Notes: a model not told the origin generated them from the letters alone. Positions 37,408 to 45,301 are shown, numbered from the stretch's first letter. The stretch is 64,000 bases of DNA from an uncultured Ulvibacter sp. (GCA_913063405.1 CAJXZB010000015.1:1-64000), one strand, 5' to 3'. Numbers and translations: made by a program.

Positions 37408-37822
37408 TTGTTTCAATTTGCAGATGTTTGGTAATTCCATTAAAGCACTTTTCCCAACCTCCAGAGAAGCTTTCAAACATTGCGATCGCATCTTCTCCCG
37501 AATAATTGGCTATACCGGAATGTTCAAGATATACTTTAGTTCCACCTTCAACCTCTTCTAGAACCCATTTGACGAGAGTTCTAACTGGGTTGGCTTCTAT
37601 AATCCAAGAATATACTAGCGTATAAGGATCTGCCTCGATGACTTCACCTACAATTGGTGGACAGTCATTGGCCTTAGCATTTATAACATACCGGAACCCT
37701 TTAATAGCTTTAAAATTTGTAGGCTCTAGCCAGATGGACATTTCTTCGGCAACTGTTATGGCTTGCCAAACTGTATCTATAGGACCGTTAAAGATTTGTT
37801 CTTTGATAATAGCATCTTTCAT
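37397..37822 (-). CDS. SRPBCC (AHSA1-like) ligand-binding protein
   Basis: 141 residues from MKDAIIKEQIFNGPIDTVWQAIT; an ATG nine codons earlier is possible. It carries the START/AHSA1 signature: WQAITVAEEMSIWLEP, GEVIEADPYTLVYSW, GGTKVYLEHSGI and GGWEKCFNGI. These proteins form a deep hydrophobic pocket; in ArsR-linked pairs they may bind an organic ligand, but none can be named. It precedes and overlaps the ArsR gene, so the two are one operon. Confidence 0.85.
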   Translation of the reverse strand: MKDAIIKEQIFNGPIDTVWQAITVAEEMSIWLEPTNFKAIKGFRYVINAKANDCPPIVGEVIEADPYTLVYSWIIEANPVRTLVKWVLEEVEGGTKVYLEHSGIANYSGEDAIAMFESFSGGWEKCFNGITKHLQIETNAG

Positions 37823-37846
37823 AATATTTGATTTTTGATTAATATG

Positions 37847-37860
37847 CAACTAATAAGTTG
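37847..37860. promoter_or_regulatory. Palindrome upstream of the SRPBCC-ArsR operon
   Basis: CAACTAATAAGTTG: 5-bp arms (CAACT/AGTTG) around a 4-bp centre, 25 bp before the first start of the operon on the minus strand. Such a site is where ArsR-type repressors bind. A second, imperfect symmetric stretch (around ACCA/TGGT) lies farther up at about 37888-37903. Confidence 0.4.
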
Positions 37861-37943
37861 TTAAAGTAAAGAAAGTTTAATAATACGCAACCATTTGGTA
37901 GCATTATTTTAATTTAACATAAAAGATAGAGAAGGGGAAGTGC

Positions 37944-38543
37944 TTATATTGAGGGTAGTTCAATTAATTTTTCCAATTCCAAAACATCACCAGAGACCAT
38001 CTGGTCAAGTTTAAAGTCACCAACTCTTACACGAATGAGTCGGAGGGTAGGAAAGCCAACGGCAGAAGTCATTTTACGAACTTGTCTAAATTTACCTTCG
38101 GTAAGGGTAATAGAAATCCAGGATGTGGGTCCATGGCGATCATCTCTTATTCTTCTTCTTGCCCTTTCAGGGAAGTTAGGGGACTCAATTACCAAGGCGT
38201 TACTTGGTTTGGTGATATACTTTCTTCCATCCAAACCAATTTCCACACCATTCTTAAGTTTTTCTATTGCTTTGGAAGTAATTAAACCATCCAATTGAGC
38301 ATAATATTCCTTTTCAACCTTATTACTATTAATTGTTGTGCTAATTTTTCCATTTGTTGTTAAAAGCAATAACCCTTCACTTTTTTCATCCAATCTACCA
38401 ATAGCCATAGTTCCTTCAGGAAAATTGTAAAGGGATCCAAGAAATTTCTTTTTATGACTTTTCAAATCATTGCTAATAAACTGACTTATATAACCATAAG
38501 GTTTATGTAAAATAAAGTGACGGTGGTACGCTTCTTGTTTCAC
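37944..38543 (-). CDS. rRNA pseudouridine synthase, RluE/RsuA type
   Basis: 199 residues, without an S4 domain, like RluE. Catalytic motif: MAIGRLDEKSEGLLLLT, with the invariant Asp; other RsuA-family segments are FILHKPYGYISQF and LTEGKFRQVRKM. It converts a uridine of large-subunit rRNA to pseudouridine (U2457 in E. coli RluE). Lies between the ArsR pair and the cold-shock gene, divergent from the latter. Confidence 0.88.
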   Translation of the reverse strand: MKQEAYHRHFILHKPYGYISQFISNDLKSHKKKFLGSLYNFPEGTMAIGRLDEKSEGLLLLTTNGKISTTINSNKVEKEYYAQLDGLITSKAIEKLKNGVEIGLDGRKYITKPSNALVIESPNFPERARRRIRDDRHGPTSWISITLTEGKFRQVRKMTSAVGFPTLRLIRVRVGDFKLDQMVSGDVLELEKLIELPSI

Positions 38544-38632
38544 TAGTATTAGATTTCAGAATAATTAATGACAAAACTAAACTATTCTGTTGGTTGGGAA
38601 TTCAAAAACGTGCATTCCCATATAATAAAACG

Positions 38633-38640
38633 TACCTTTG
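38633..38640 (+). promoter_or_regulatory. -7 box (TACCTTTG) for the cold-shock gene
   Basis: TACCTTTG, a full match to TAnnTTTG, 30 bp ahead of the cold-shock gene. A TTG at -33 is not evident. Confidence 0.5.
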
Positions 38641-38669
38641 CAACATATAATAACTAAATTTTAAATTTA

Positions 38670-39119
38670 ATGGCAGGATCACAAGAGACCTACGGTAAAA
38701 AAGAACGAGAAAAAAAACGCTTAAAAAAGCAGGAAGACAAGAAGAAGAAAGCTGCAGAACGCAGAGCAAACTCAAAAGGCGGAGCTCTTGAGAATATGCT
38801 TGTATATGTTGACGAATTCGGAAGGTTTACAGACACACCTCCAGACCCTTCTCAGAAGGTAAAAGTAGATGCAGAGAGCATTGAAATTGGCGTGCCTAAA
38901 AGAGAAGCTGCTGAAGAAATTGATCCTGTACACGAAGGAAAAGTTGATTTCTATGATAGTTCTAAAGGTTTCGGGTTTATTATCGATATGGTTGATCAAG
39001 AACGATATTTCGTTCATGTTAGTGGTACTACCGAAGATATTACGGAAGGTAACCAAGTGAGTTTTGAACTTGAAAGGGGGCAAAAAGGCTTGAACGCTGT
39101 TCGTGTTAAAAAAATATAG
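38670..39119 (+). CDS. Cold-shock domain protein with basic N-terminal tail
   Basis: 149 residues. The first 45 are lysine/arginine-rich and disordered, then a linker, then a cold-shock domain (about 88-149) beginning GKVDFYDSSKGFGFIID and containing RYFVHVS, that is the RNP1 and RNP2 motifs. This layout is common in flavobacteria and suggests an RNA chaperone. It lies 13 bp before a DEAD-box helicase gene, a functionally fitting operon. Confidence 0.9.
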   Translation: MAGSQETYGKKEREKKRLKKQEDKKKKAAERRANSKGGALENMLVYVDEFGRFTDTPPDPSQKVKVDAESIEIGVPKREAAEEIDPVHEGKVDFYDSSKGFGFIIDMVDQERYFVHVSGTTEDITEGNQVSFELERGQKGLNAVRVKKI

Positions 39120-39132
39120 TTAATAGACCAAT

Positions 39133-40251
39133 ATGTCAACATTTCTTGAATTGGGGGTTCGAAAGGACTTCGTTAAAGGCTTAAAAGAGCTTGGAATTAA
39201 ACATCCAACTGAAATTCAAGAAATAGCGATTCCAATTCTGTTGCACTCTAAAACTGATTTAATTGGTTTAGCACAAACTGGTACGGGTAAAACGGCGGCC
39301 TTTGGGTTGCCACTTTTGCAACATATAGATACTGCAAATCCAGAAATTCAGACTTTAATCCTTGCGCCAACCAGAGAGCTGGTACAGCAAATCCAAAAAC
39401 AACTTTTTAAGTTTACAAAGTACTGTGATGCTAAAATCTTTTCTGAAGGTGTTTACGGGGGTGAGAAGATTGAAAGGCAAATCAATTCTTTGAAACGTAC
39501 TACACATATAGTGGTAGCAACACCTGGTCGCCTTTTGGATCTTATAGAGCGAGGAGATATCAATATCAAGAATATCTCTACTTTAGTGCTAGACGAAGCG
39601 GATGAAATGCTGAGTATGGGGTTTAAGCAGGATTTAAATCGAATCTTAAAGTATACAAACGGTACGAGAAATACCTGGCTGTTTTCTGCGACAATGCCAG
39701 AAGAAATCAAAAAGATTATTCGTACTTATATGTCGGTAGATGCGGCTAGGGTAGAGGTAAATAAAGATTCATTGGTCAATGCCAATATTACCCATCAATA
39801 TATCAACACCACTATAAAGGATAAAGTAGACTTGCTTTCAAAATTGATAGAGAGTCGAGGAACCGAAAGAGGTATTGTTTTTTGCAGAACCAAAGCAGGA
39901 ACTCAAAATTTGGCAACAGCTCTGAAAGATAGAGGTTTTTCGGTAGAGGCGTTAGAAGGCGATATGCAACAAAGAGAGCGAGAAAAAGTGATGCGTTCTT
40001 TTAAGAAAGGAAACCTTCAAATTTTAGTCTCCACAGACGTTTCAGCCCGGGGTATAGACGTTAATAATCTGGCTTTTGTTATTCATCATCAATTGCCAGA
40101 TCATAATGATTATTATACGCATAGAAGTGGGAGAACAGCTAGAGCTGGAAAAACAGGCGTTTCTCTAGCGTTAATAATTCCTGGAGAATTACAACGTATT
40201 CACGAACTCCGTAAAGCGCTCGGAATTCAGTTTAAAGAAGTTTATTTATAA
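39133..40251 (+). CDS. DEAD-box RNA helicase
   Basis: 372 residues: only the two-domain helicase core. Q motif HPTEIQEIAIP, motif I AQTGTGKT, Ia PTRELVQQ, II DEAD, III SAT, VI HRSGRTARAG. The C-terminal tail is short, unlike the long RGG/DbpA tails. It unwinds or remodels RNA in an ATP-driven way. With the cold-shock gene upstream (13-bp gap) it likely serves RNA structure at low temperature. It ends one base before the convergent M19 gene. Confidence 0.93.
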   Translation: MSTFLELGVRKDFVKGLKELGIKHPTEIQEIAIPILLHSKTDLIGLAQTGTGKTAAFGLPLLQHIDTANPEIQTLILAPTRELVQQIQKQLFKFTKYCDAKIFSEGVYGGEKIERQINSLKRTTHIVVATPGRLLDLIERGDINIKNISTLVLDEADEMLSMGFKQDLNRILKYTNGTRNTWLFSATMPEEIKKIIRTYMSVDAARVEVNKDSLVNANITHQYINTTIKDKVDLLSKLIESRGTERGIVFCRTKAGTQNLATALKDRGFSVEALEGDMQQREREKVMRSFKKGNLQILVSTDVSARGIDVNNLAFVIHHQLPDHNDYYTHRSGRTARAGKTGVSLALIIPGELQRIHELRKALGIQFKEVYL

Positions 40252-40252
40252 T

Positions 40253-41557
40253 CTAACCTTCTGAAAGCTGTTTTGCCACAGCTTCAACTTCATCTAAAAC
40301 TCTAAGTAAGTTACCGCTCCAAAGCATTTCAATTTCTTTTTCTGAATAACCTCGTCGCACTAATTCCAAAGTAACATTAAATGTTTCAGAAGCATCGCTC
40401 CAACCTTCAATACCACCGCCACCGTCAAAATCACTACTAATACCAACATGGATTAGTCCCATTTTCTCAACTAAATAGTCGATATGATTCACAAAATCTG
40501 AGACGTCCACAGCTGGAGGTAAATCGGTTCTGGATTTTAATTGCTCCGCTCGTATCCTTGCCATGACCTCATAATTTGTATAAAAAGATTCTCTTTCTTG
40601 GGCAGAAAGATGTTTTACGTCCTTCCATTCGTACCAGGTTCCACCGATAGAATCCATTATTTTTTCCCCAACTTCCGTTTCAACATTCGAACGAGCATCA
40701 TTTTTTTCTGTACTTAAATAGGCCTTAAAAGCCACTGCTTGAACTACACCACCATTCTCCTTCATCCATCCAAGCATTTCGTCATCAAGGTTTCTGCTAT
40801 GATTGCATAAGGCTCTTGCCGAAGAATGGGAGGCGATAATAGGAGCTTTACTCAGCTCGATCATTTGTTTAATAGCTTCTTTCGAGGGGTGAGAAGCATC
40901 GATCATCATTCCCAGGCGATTCATTTCTGCAATTACTTCTTTTCCAAGTTCACTCAAACCATTGTGCAGCCAAACATCGTCTTCTTCTCCCGTATTGCTG
41001 TCACTTAACTGGCTATGTCCGTTATGCGCCAATGACATATAACGTCCTCCTAAATCATAGAATTTCTTTACATTACTAATATTCATTCCAACTGGATATC
41101 CGTTTTCAATACCTATCATAGCCACTTTTTTTCCAGAAGCAGCAATACGACGGACATCTGCAGAAGTTGTAGCTAGTTCAATTTCGTCTGGAGCGAATTT
41201 ATTTGTGAGATTATGAATTGCATTAAACTTGGAGATCGCAATTTCGTGGGCCTTTGTAAAGCCTTCGTCTGTCAAAGTGTCTTGACCTGTATACACAATA
41301 AACCAGGCAACATCCAGTCCACCAGTTTTCATTTTAGGAAGGGTAACTTGATTTTCTAATTCTTGCGTATAGTTAATTGAATCTGTAAAGTTCTTAATGT
41401 TTATATCACAATGGGTGTCTAAAGTAATAACCCTTTCGTGTATGGTTTCTGCCTTTGTTATAAGCTGTTCTTCGGTCATTTTTGTTTCTTTTTCTTGACA
41501 TGAAATAAATAGGAAGATCGTTAAGAACCCTAAAAGTAGGGGTGTTTTGCTTTTCAT
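40253..41557 (-). CDS. Membrane dipeptidase (peptidase M19), lipoprotein
   Basis: 434 residues. Signal peptide with lipobox ending IFLFISC, so a lipoprotein with Cys at about 20. The M19 metal site is visible: TLDTHCDI (His and Asp), IGIENGYPV (bridging Glu), IDASHPS and IIASHSSARAL (His residues), and SSDFDGGGG (Asp). The family hydrolyses dipeptides at the membrane. Single gene; it ends one base from the convergent helicase gene. Confidence 0.93.
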   Translation of the reverse strand: MKSKTPLLLGFLTIFLFISCQEKETKMTEEQLITKAETIHERVITLDTHCDINIKNFTDSINYTQELENQVTLPKMKTGGLDVAWFIVYTGQDTLTDEGFTKAHEIAISKFNAIHNLTNKFAPDEIELATTSADVRRIAASGKKVAMIGIENGYPVGMNISNVKKFYDLGGRYMSLAHNGHSQLSDSNTGEEDDVWLHNGLSELGKEVIAEMNRLGMMIDASHPSKEAIKQMIELSKAPIIASHSSARALCNHSRNLDDEMLGWMKENGGVVQAVAFKAYLSTEKNDARSNVETEVGEKIMDSIGGTWYEWKDVKHLSAQERESFYTNYEVMARIRAEQLKSRTDLPPAVDVSDFVNHIDYLVEKMGLIHVGISSDFDGGGGIEGWSDASETFNVTLELVRRGYSEKEIEMLWSGNLLRVLDEVEAVAKQLSEG

Positions 41558-41728
41558 TTCAGCTGAATTAAAGGATTATCTCAAAGATAGGAATATAAAT
41601 CTTTTGTAGACATAGCCTCATCTGTTATTACTTTAAGTATTCCCTAAACAGGAATTTTACCAATATTGTACAGGAGTTTTCCTATTTAATTAGAGTGCTA
41701 AACCTTGTTGTATTTAGGGTTTTTAAAG

Positions 41729-41759
41729 TTGTACAGAAGAAGTATCGATATTAATTTTG
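41729..41759 (+). promoter_or_regulatory. Promoter for the 63-residue gene (TTG-N20-TAATTTTG)
   Basis: -33 TTG at 41729-41731 and -7 TAATTTTG at 41752-41759, separated by 20 bases, which is the normal Bacteroidota spacing. Best promoter match in the window. The gene it serves starts at 41813; an 8-bp hairpin (AATAAAAC 41775-41782 with GTTTTATT 41792-41799) lies in its leader. Confidence 0.7.
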
Positions 41760-41812
41760 TTTATATACCGAAGCAATAAAACGGATTTATTGTTTTATTA
41801 AATTATAATATC

Positions 41813-42004
41813 ATGAAAAATAACTGCAATCCAGGTTTAAAGAAAGAGGACACCCTTTTTATGACTGATGATGATTATGGAAACGAATCTCTTATCTATT
41901 TTGAAATTGCCTCCGAAGAATTTAAACAAAATAATGACTTTTTGCTAGACAAAACGCTCTCCTTATATTGGGAAGAAACTGATGAATATGGCTTCTATGA
42001 CTAG
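41813..42004 (+). CDS. Acidic 63-residue protein of unknown function
   Basis: 63 residues, very acidic (about 17 Asp/Glu against about 6 Lys). No signal peptide or membrane helix. It has a well-formed promoter and a shared terminator, which supports it as a real gene. It contains ESLIYFEIASEE; the convergent 45-residue ORF contains HSLLYFEVN, an S-L-x-Y-F-E pattern that may be shared ancestry or chance. I do not recognise the protein. It lies next to the triplicated basic peptide genes. Confidence 0.6.
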   Translation: MKNNCNPGLKKEDTLFMTDDDYGNESLIYFEIASEEFKQNNDFLLDKTLSLYWEETDEYGFYD

Positions 42005-42008
42005 TAAA

Positions 42009-42041
42009 AAAGCCAGATTCTAATTTTTTAGAATCTGGCTT
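42009..42041. terminator. Bidirectional terminator
   Basis: A perfect 14-bp stem (42010-42023 with 42028-42041) and a 4-nt loop, with A and T runs, placed just after the 63-residue gene and just after the minus-strand 45-residue ORF. It can serve both. Confidence 0.85.
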
Positions 42042-42063
42042 CAGGCTGGGCTAGGTTGATTAT

Positions 42064-42201
42064 TTAACTCGCAAAACGACTGAGGTTTTCTGTCATAGGA
42101 TTGTCAAAGTTATTTAGAATATTTACTTCAAAGTACAAAAGGGAATGTTGCCTTTGCTCTCCATTCTTTCTATTTTCTTTACTATTACGTAAAATTTTCA
42201 T
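42064..42201 (-). CDS. 45-residue ORF, last of the small-peptide series
   Basis: Start ATG at 42199-42201, stop TAA at 42064-42066. It begins MKILRNSKENRK and contains SLLYFEVNILNN. Its leader, the C-side spacer, retains the CAATCAA...ACGAACA block that also precedes the three 28-residue ORFs, so it sits in the fourth register of the same array, although its coding part differs. It ends 23 bp before the bidirectional terminator. Basic N-terminal half, no signal peptide. Function unknown. The ORF has no repeat of itself to test, so support is weaker than for the triplicate. Confidence 0.5.
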   Translation of the reverse strand: MKILRNSKENRKNGEQRQHSLLYFEVNILNNFDNPMTENLSRFAS

Positions 42202-42239
42202 GGCTGTTCGTTTTTGTTGATTGATTGAGGCGTTTCAGG

Positions 42240-42326
42240 CTATCTGTAACGTCTTTTAAGGTTCCACGTATATCCTTTTGTTGTAGCTGTTTTCTCCGTG
42301 ATTTGATTGCTGTTTAATGTTCTCAT
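42240..42326 (-). CDS. 28-residue basic peptide, copy 3
   Basis: ATG at 42324-42326, TAG at 42240-42242. It begins MRTLNSNQIT and ends GYTWNLKRRYR. It differs from the other two copies only at residue 13 (Thr instead of Val, ACA for GTA); its remaining differences are synonymous. Seven basic residues against one Glu, with Tyr/Trp near the C-terminus; no membrane helix and no Gly-Gly leader. It may be an antimicrobial-like, RNA-binding or regulatory leader peptide; nothing decides. Spacing to copy 2 is exactly 142 bp. Confidence 0.6.
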   Translation of the reverse strand: MRTLNSNQITEKTATTKGYTWNLKRRYR

Positions 42327-42381
42327 AATTGCTAGTTTTTAATGATTGATTCTGTTCGTTTTGATCGAAATTGTCTCAAGA

Positions 42382-42468
42382 CTATCTATATCGTCTTTTA
42401 AGGTTCCACGTATATCCTTTTGTTGTGGCTACTTTCTCTGTGATTTGATTGCTATTTAATGTTCTCAT
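42382..42468 (-). CDS. 28-residue basic peptide, copy 2
   Basis: ATG at 42466-42468, TAG at 42382-42384. The protein is identical to copy 1. Five nucleotides differ between the two (AAC/AAT, CAG/CAA, GCT/GCC, CGT/CGA, TAC/TAT), all at third codon positions and all synonymous. That is the main evidence for translation and purifying selection. Its leader has the same A-rich stretch and CTAGCAATT just before the ATG. Confidence 0.65.
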   Translation of the reverse strand: MRTLNSNQITEKVATTKGYTWNLKRRYR

Positions 42469-42523
42469 AATTGCTAGTTTTAATGGTTGATTTTGTTCGT
42501 TTTTGATTGAAACTGCTTCAAGA

Positions 42524-42610
42524 CTATCTGTAACGTCTTTTAAGGTTCCACGTATATCCTTTTGTTGTAGCTACTTTCTCTGTGATCTGATTGCTGTTTA
42601 ATGTTCTCAT
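42524..42610 (-). CDS. 28-residue basic peptide, copy 1 (promoter-proximal)
   Basis: ATG at 42608-42610, TAG at 42524-42526. Begins MRTLNSNQIT, ends GYTWNLKRRYR. It is the first of three on the minus strand. A leader (42611-42634) shared with copies 2 and 3 precedes it. A possible promoter lies farther up on the minus strand, where a TACTTTG (one base short of TAnnTTTG) occurs around 42680-42690; this is weak. No modification or export genes (radical SAM, YcaO, LanM, peptidase-ABC) lie nearby, so a RiPP is not supported by context. Confidence 0.65.
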   Translation of the reverse strand: MRTLNSNQITEKVATTKGYTWNLKRRYR

Positions 42611-42835
42611 AATTGCTAGTTTTTAATGGTTGATATCTAATAGACGAGACAATTCTAGAAATGTTACAGTACTATGCTAAACAAAGTACTATTTTAACAC
42701 ATAATTAACTTAGTTAATAATTCGTATCCCATATAAACACTAGTGGGAGGGAGATAAATTAGTTTTTTATTTCACCTTTGTTAATATTCATTAACAATTT
42801 TGAAAAAATATTAGTCATAACCCTCTAATAGGAGC

Positions 42836-42843
42836 TATCTTTG
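42836..42843 (+). promoter_or_regulatory. -7 box (TATCTTTG) for the SF2 helicase gene
   Basis: TATCTTTG, full TAnnTTTG match, 19 bp ahead of the ATG at 42862. Upstream TTG elements are not at the usual distance. Confidence 0.5.
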
Positions 42844-42861
42844 CACGTCTAAAAAATTTGA

Positions 42862-44421
42862 ATGTCGAGCAAAGAATCAGTTACAGTAACAGAAGAGCGT
42901 AAAAGCGGAAAGGATCTTTATAGTTATCAAAAAGGAGCAATTGATAAGATATTCAAAGCTTTTGATGATGCTGCCGAAGATTATCACTTACTATATCAAC
43001 TGCCAACTGGTGGTGGTAAAACTGTGATCTTTTCTGAAATTGTTCGTCAATACCTAAAGAATCATAAGAAGAAAGTATTAGTACTTACACACCGTATTGA
43101 ACTTTGTAAGCAAACTTCAGCTATGCTTACAGAATTTAACGTTGTCAATAAGGTTATCAATAGTACTGCTAACCTTGATGATCAAAGCGAGTACAGTTGT
43201 TTCGTTGCGATGGTTGAAACACTAAACAACAGACTTCAAGAAGACAAATTGGATATATCAGATATTGGCTTAGTCATAATTGATGAAGCTCACTACAACT
43301 CATTTACCAAGCTTTTTAAGTTTTTCGAGAAATCATTTTTATTAGGAGTGACGGCAACACCGTTGAGTTCTAATATAAAACTTCCAATGAATGAAAATTA
43401 TGATGAGCTAATTGTTGGGGAGTCTATCGAATCGCTTATCGAGAATGAGTTCCTTTCTCGAGCCGAAGTATATTCTTATAACGTAGGATTAACCTCTTTG
43501 GAGGTAGGAGCCAATGGAGATTATACGGTTAAATCATCTGATGATCTTTATATGGGAACCGACATGCTTAGTAGACTCTTGCAAGCATATAAAGAGCGTT
43601 CCCTTGGTAAAAAGACACTGATCTTTAACAATGGTATTAATACCTCACTTTATGTATACGATGCCTTTAAACATGCAGGATATCCAATTATGCATTTGGA
43701 CAATACGGCAACAAAAAAACAACGAAAACAGATTCTAACTTGGTTTAGAGATACTCCAGATGCAATATTAACTTCAGTAAGTATATTAACAACAGGGTTT
43801 GATGAGCCTACAGTTGAGTCTATTATTTTGAATCGTGCTACAAAATCATTGACGTTATATTATCAAATGATAGGTCGTGGATCTCGAATCCTCAAGAACA
43901 AAAATAGCTTTGATGTCATTGACCTTGGAAATAACTTTCATCGTTTTGGGCCTTGGGGTGCGGATTTGGATTGGCAGCGCATCTTTAAATATCCAACATC
44001 TTACCTAGACAATTTGATGGATGATGAAGAGCTTGAAAGTTTCTTTAAGTATGAGATGCCTGAGGAGTTAAGAGGGGAATTTAGTAAGTCTAAAGAAGTG
44101 TATTTTGACGTTAAAAAAGCCTATGTAGATTCGGTTAGAAATGGGGAAACTTCAAAAGTTATTCTAGAACGCTCGATCGAACAACATGCGTATATCTGCA
44201 TTGAAAACAGCGATGATGTCTATGACGCTCTTGGCCTGGCAAAAATGCTTGGTGACGATATTGACTTCAGAATTGAACGTTATTCTAAGTGCATTAGCAA
44301 AAGCACGCACAATTTCCTTACCTGGTTAAAAGAGGACTACAGATTGAAGCTTCGAAATTATTTACGAGAGAATTTTGATCGTGTTTTTGAAGATATTCAC
44401 GGGTATCCACCAGAAGATTAA
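42862..44421 (+). CDS. DEAD/DEAH-box superfamily 2 helicase
   Basis: 519 residues. Walker A LPTGGGKTVIFSEI, motif Ia LTHRIELCKQ, DEAH in IIDEAHYNSF, motif III-like GVTATPLSS and motif VI QMIGRGSRI; the helicase core ends near residue 390. The C-terminal 130 residues are helical and have no domain I recognise. It resembles the stand-alone RAD25/UvrB-like DNA helicases widespread in Bacteroidota. It diverges from the small-peptide array and ends one base before the convergent rlmF gene. Confidence 0.9.
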   Translation: MSSKESVTVTEERKSGKDLYSYQKGAIDKIFKAFDDAAEDYHLLYQLPTGGGKTVIFSEIVRQYLKNHKKKVLVLTHRIELCKQTSAMLTEFNVVNKVINSTANLDDQSEYSCFVAMVETLNNRLQEDKLDISDIGLVIIDEAHYNSFTKLFKFFEKSFLLGVTATPLSSNIKLPMNENYDELIVGESIESLIENEFLSRAEVYSYNVGLTSLEVGANGDYTVKSSDDLYMGTDMLSRLLQAYKERSLGKKTLIFNNGINTSLYVYDAFKHAGYPIMHLDNTATKKQRKQILTWFRDTPDAILTSVSILTTGFDEPTVESIILNRATKSLTLYYQMIGRGSRILKNKNSFDVIDLGNNFHRFGPWGADLDWQRIFKYPTSYLDNLMDDEELESFFKYEMPEELRGEFSKSKEVYFDVKKAYVDSVRNGETSKVILERSIEQHAYICIENSDDVYDALGLAKMLGDDIDFRIERYSKCISKSTHNFLTWLKEDYRLKLRNYLRENFDRVFEDIHGYPPED

Positions 44422-44422
44422 T

Positions 44423-45301
44423 TTATACAAACGTCCAAGCTACGACCCTACTTTGTTTATTTCCTTGTTCCATTTTAATGGTTCTATGAGTAGTTTTTAG
44501 TTTATCAAGTTGCTTATATATCTTGTTTAAGTTGTCCTTTTTCGAAACGAGTGTAGTAAACCAACCTACTTGCGTTTTAAATTGAACACTCTGTTTAATC
44601 ATTCTCTTTATAAAGAGCGCTTCACCGCCATTACACCATAGTTCATTGGCCTGACCACCAAAATTTAAGGTAATCTCTTTTTTAGTTTGATATGGTTGAT
44701 CTTTCTGCTGAAGATTTCTCAACTTTCTTAGCGTTCCTTTTGTTGCTTCTTCTTCGGAAGTGTGAAAGGGCGGATTACACATACTAAAGTCAAAATATTC
44801 ACCTTCCCCAGTAATGCCTTCAAAAATGTTTGCTTTTATTTCCTGAAATCGAATATCGATAGTATCTGCTAAACCTTCCGAAGCACTTACATTCTTTTTA
44901 GCCGAAGCGATAGCAGCTGCATCGCTATCAACTCCCACCATATTCCAATTGTAAATTCTACTTCCCAGAATAGGGTAGATGCAATTTGCACCAACACCAA
45001 TATCAAGCCCTTTTATCTTTTTGTTGTTCGTGTTTTCTGAAAGTAAATCGGCTATATGATGAATATAGTCGGCCCTACCAGGAATAGGAGGGCATAAATA
45101 GTGTTGAGGAATAGTCCAATCCTGAATATTATAATGTCGCTTAAGTAAAGCTTTATTTAAATGAAGAACGGCCTCGCTATTTGAAAAATCAATGGTTTCG
45201 GTATCTCGATCATTTGTCATCACAAATACTGCGAGTTCGGGATGACTTTCAACAAGGGTGTCAAAGTTATAAGCGGCTTGATGAATATTGTTTGGATGCA
45301 A
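44423..45301 (-). CDS. rlmF: 23S rRNA (adenine-N6)-methyltransferase RlmF
   Basis: 292 residues from TTG at 45299-45301, giving MHPNNIHQAAYNFDTL, the normal RlmF start. The frame is open to an ATG at 45406, but that extension is not family-like, and a -7 box at 45328-45335 lies inside it. Signature segments: IKGLDIGVGANCIYPI (SAM binding) and SMCNPPFHTSEEEA, the NPPF motif of N6-adenine methylases. It methylates A1618 of 23S rRNA. It is divergent from a DEAD-box helicase gene. Confidence 0.93.
   Translation of the reverse strand: MHPNNIHQAAYNFDTLVESHPELAVFVMTNDRDTETIDFSNSEAVLHLNKALLKRHYNIQDWTIPQHYLCPPIPGRADYIHHIADLLSENTNNKKIKGLDIGVGANCIYPILGSRIYNWNMVGVDSDAAAIASAKKNVSASEGLADTIDIRFQEIKANIFEGITGEGEYFDFSMCNPPFHTSEEEATKGTLRKLRNLQQKDQPYQTKKEITLNFGGQANELWCNGGEALFIKRMIKQSVQFKTQVGWFTTLVSKKDNLNKIYKQLDKLKTTHRTIKMEQGNKQSRVVAWTFV

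Larger units (their letters stand above)
42206..42634. repeat. Three 142-bp tandem units carrying the peptide ORFs
   Basis: ORF start codons repeat at exactly 142-bp intervals (42610, 42468, 42326). Each unit has an 87-bp ORF and a 55-bp spacer. The spacers are similar but less so than the ORFs. A stretch of about 34 bases inside the ORF (from ACAACAAAAGG to AAAAGACG) is identical in all three. The spacer remnant continues past copy 3 into the leader of the 45-residue ORF. This array fills the long gap 42005-42861; the rest of that gap (42635-42835) is AT-rich and shows no gene. Confidence 0.9.

Noticed and set aside
37084-37491. 135-residue ArsR protein
   Set aside because: The first 28 residues lie in the upstream SRPBCC gene in another frame; the start at 37407 fits the family.
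42206-42634. Tandem repeat as a CRISPR array
   Set aside because: Units are 142 bp with homologous spacers and contain ORFs; there are no short identical repeats with unique spacers and no cas genes.
42206-42634. Peptide array as a RiPP or bacteriocin precursor cluster
   Set aside because: No modification enzyme, Gly-Gly or other leader, or peptidase-ABC exporter lies nearby. It is kept as an unknown peptide family.
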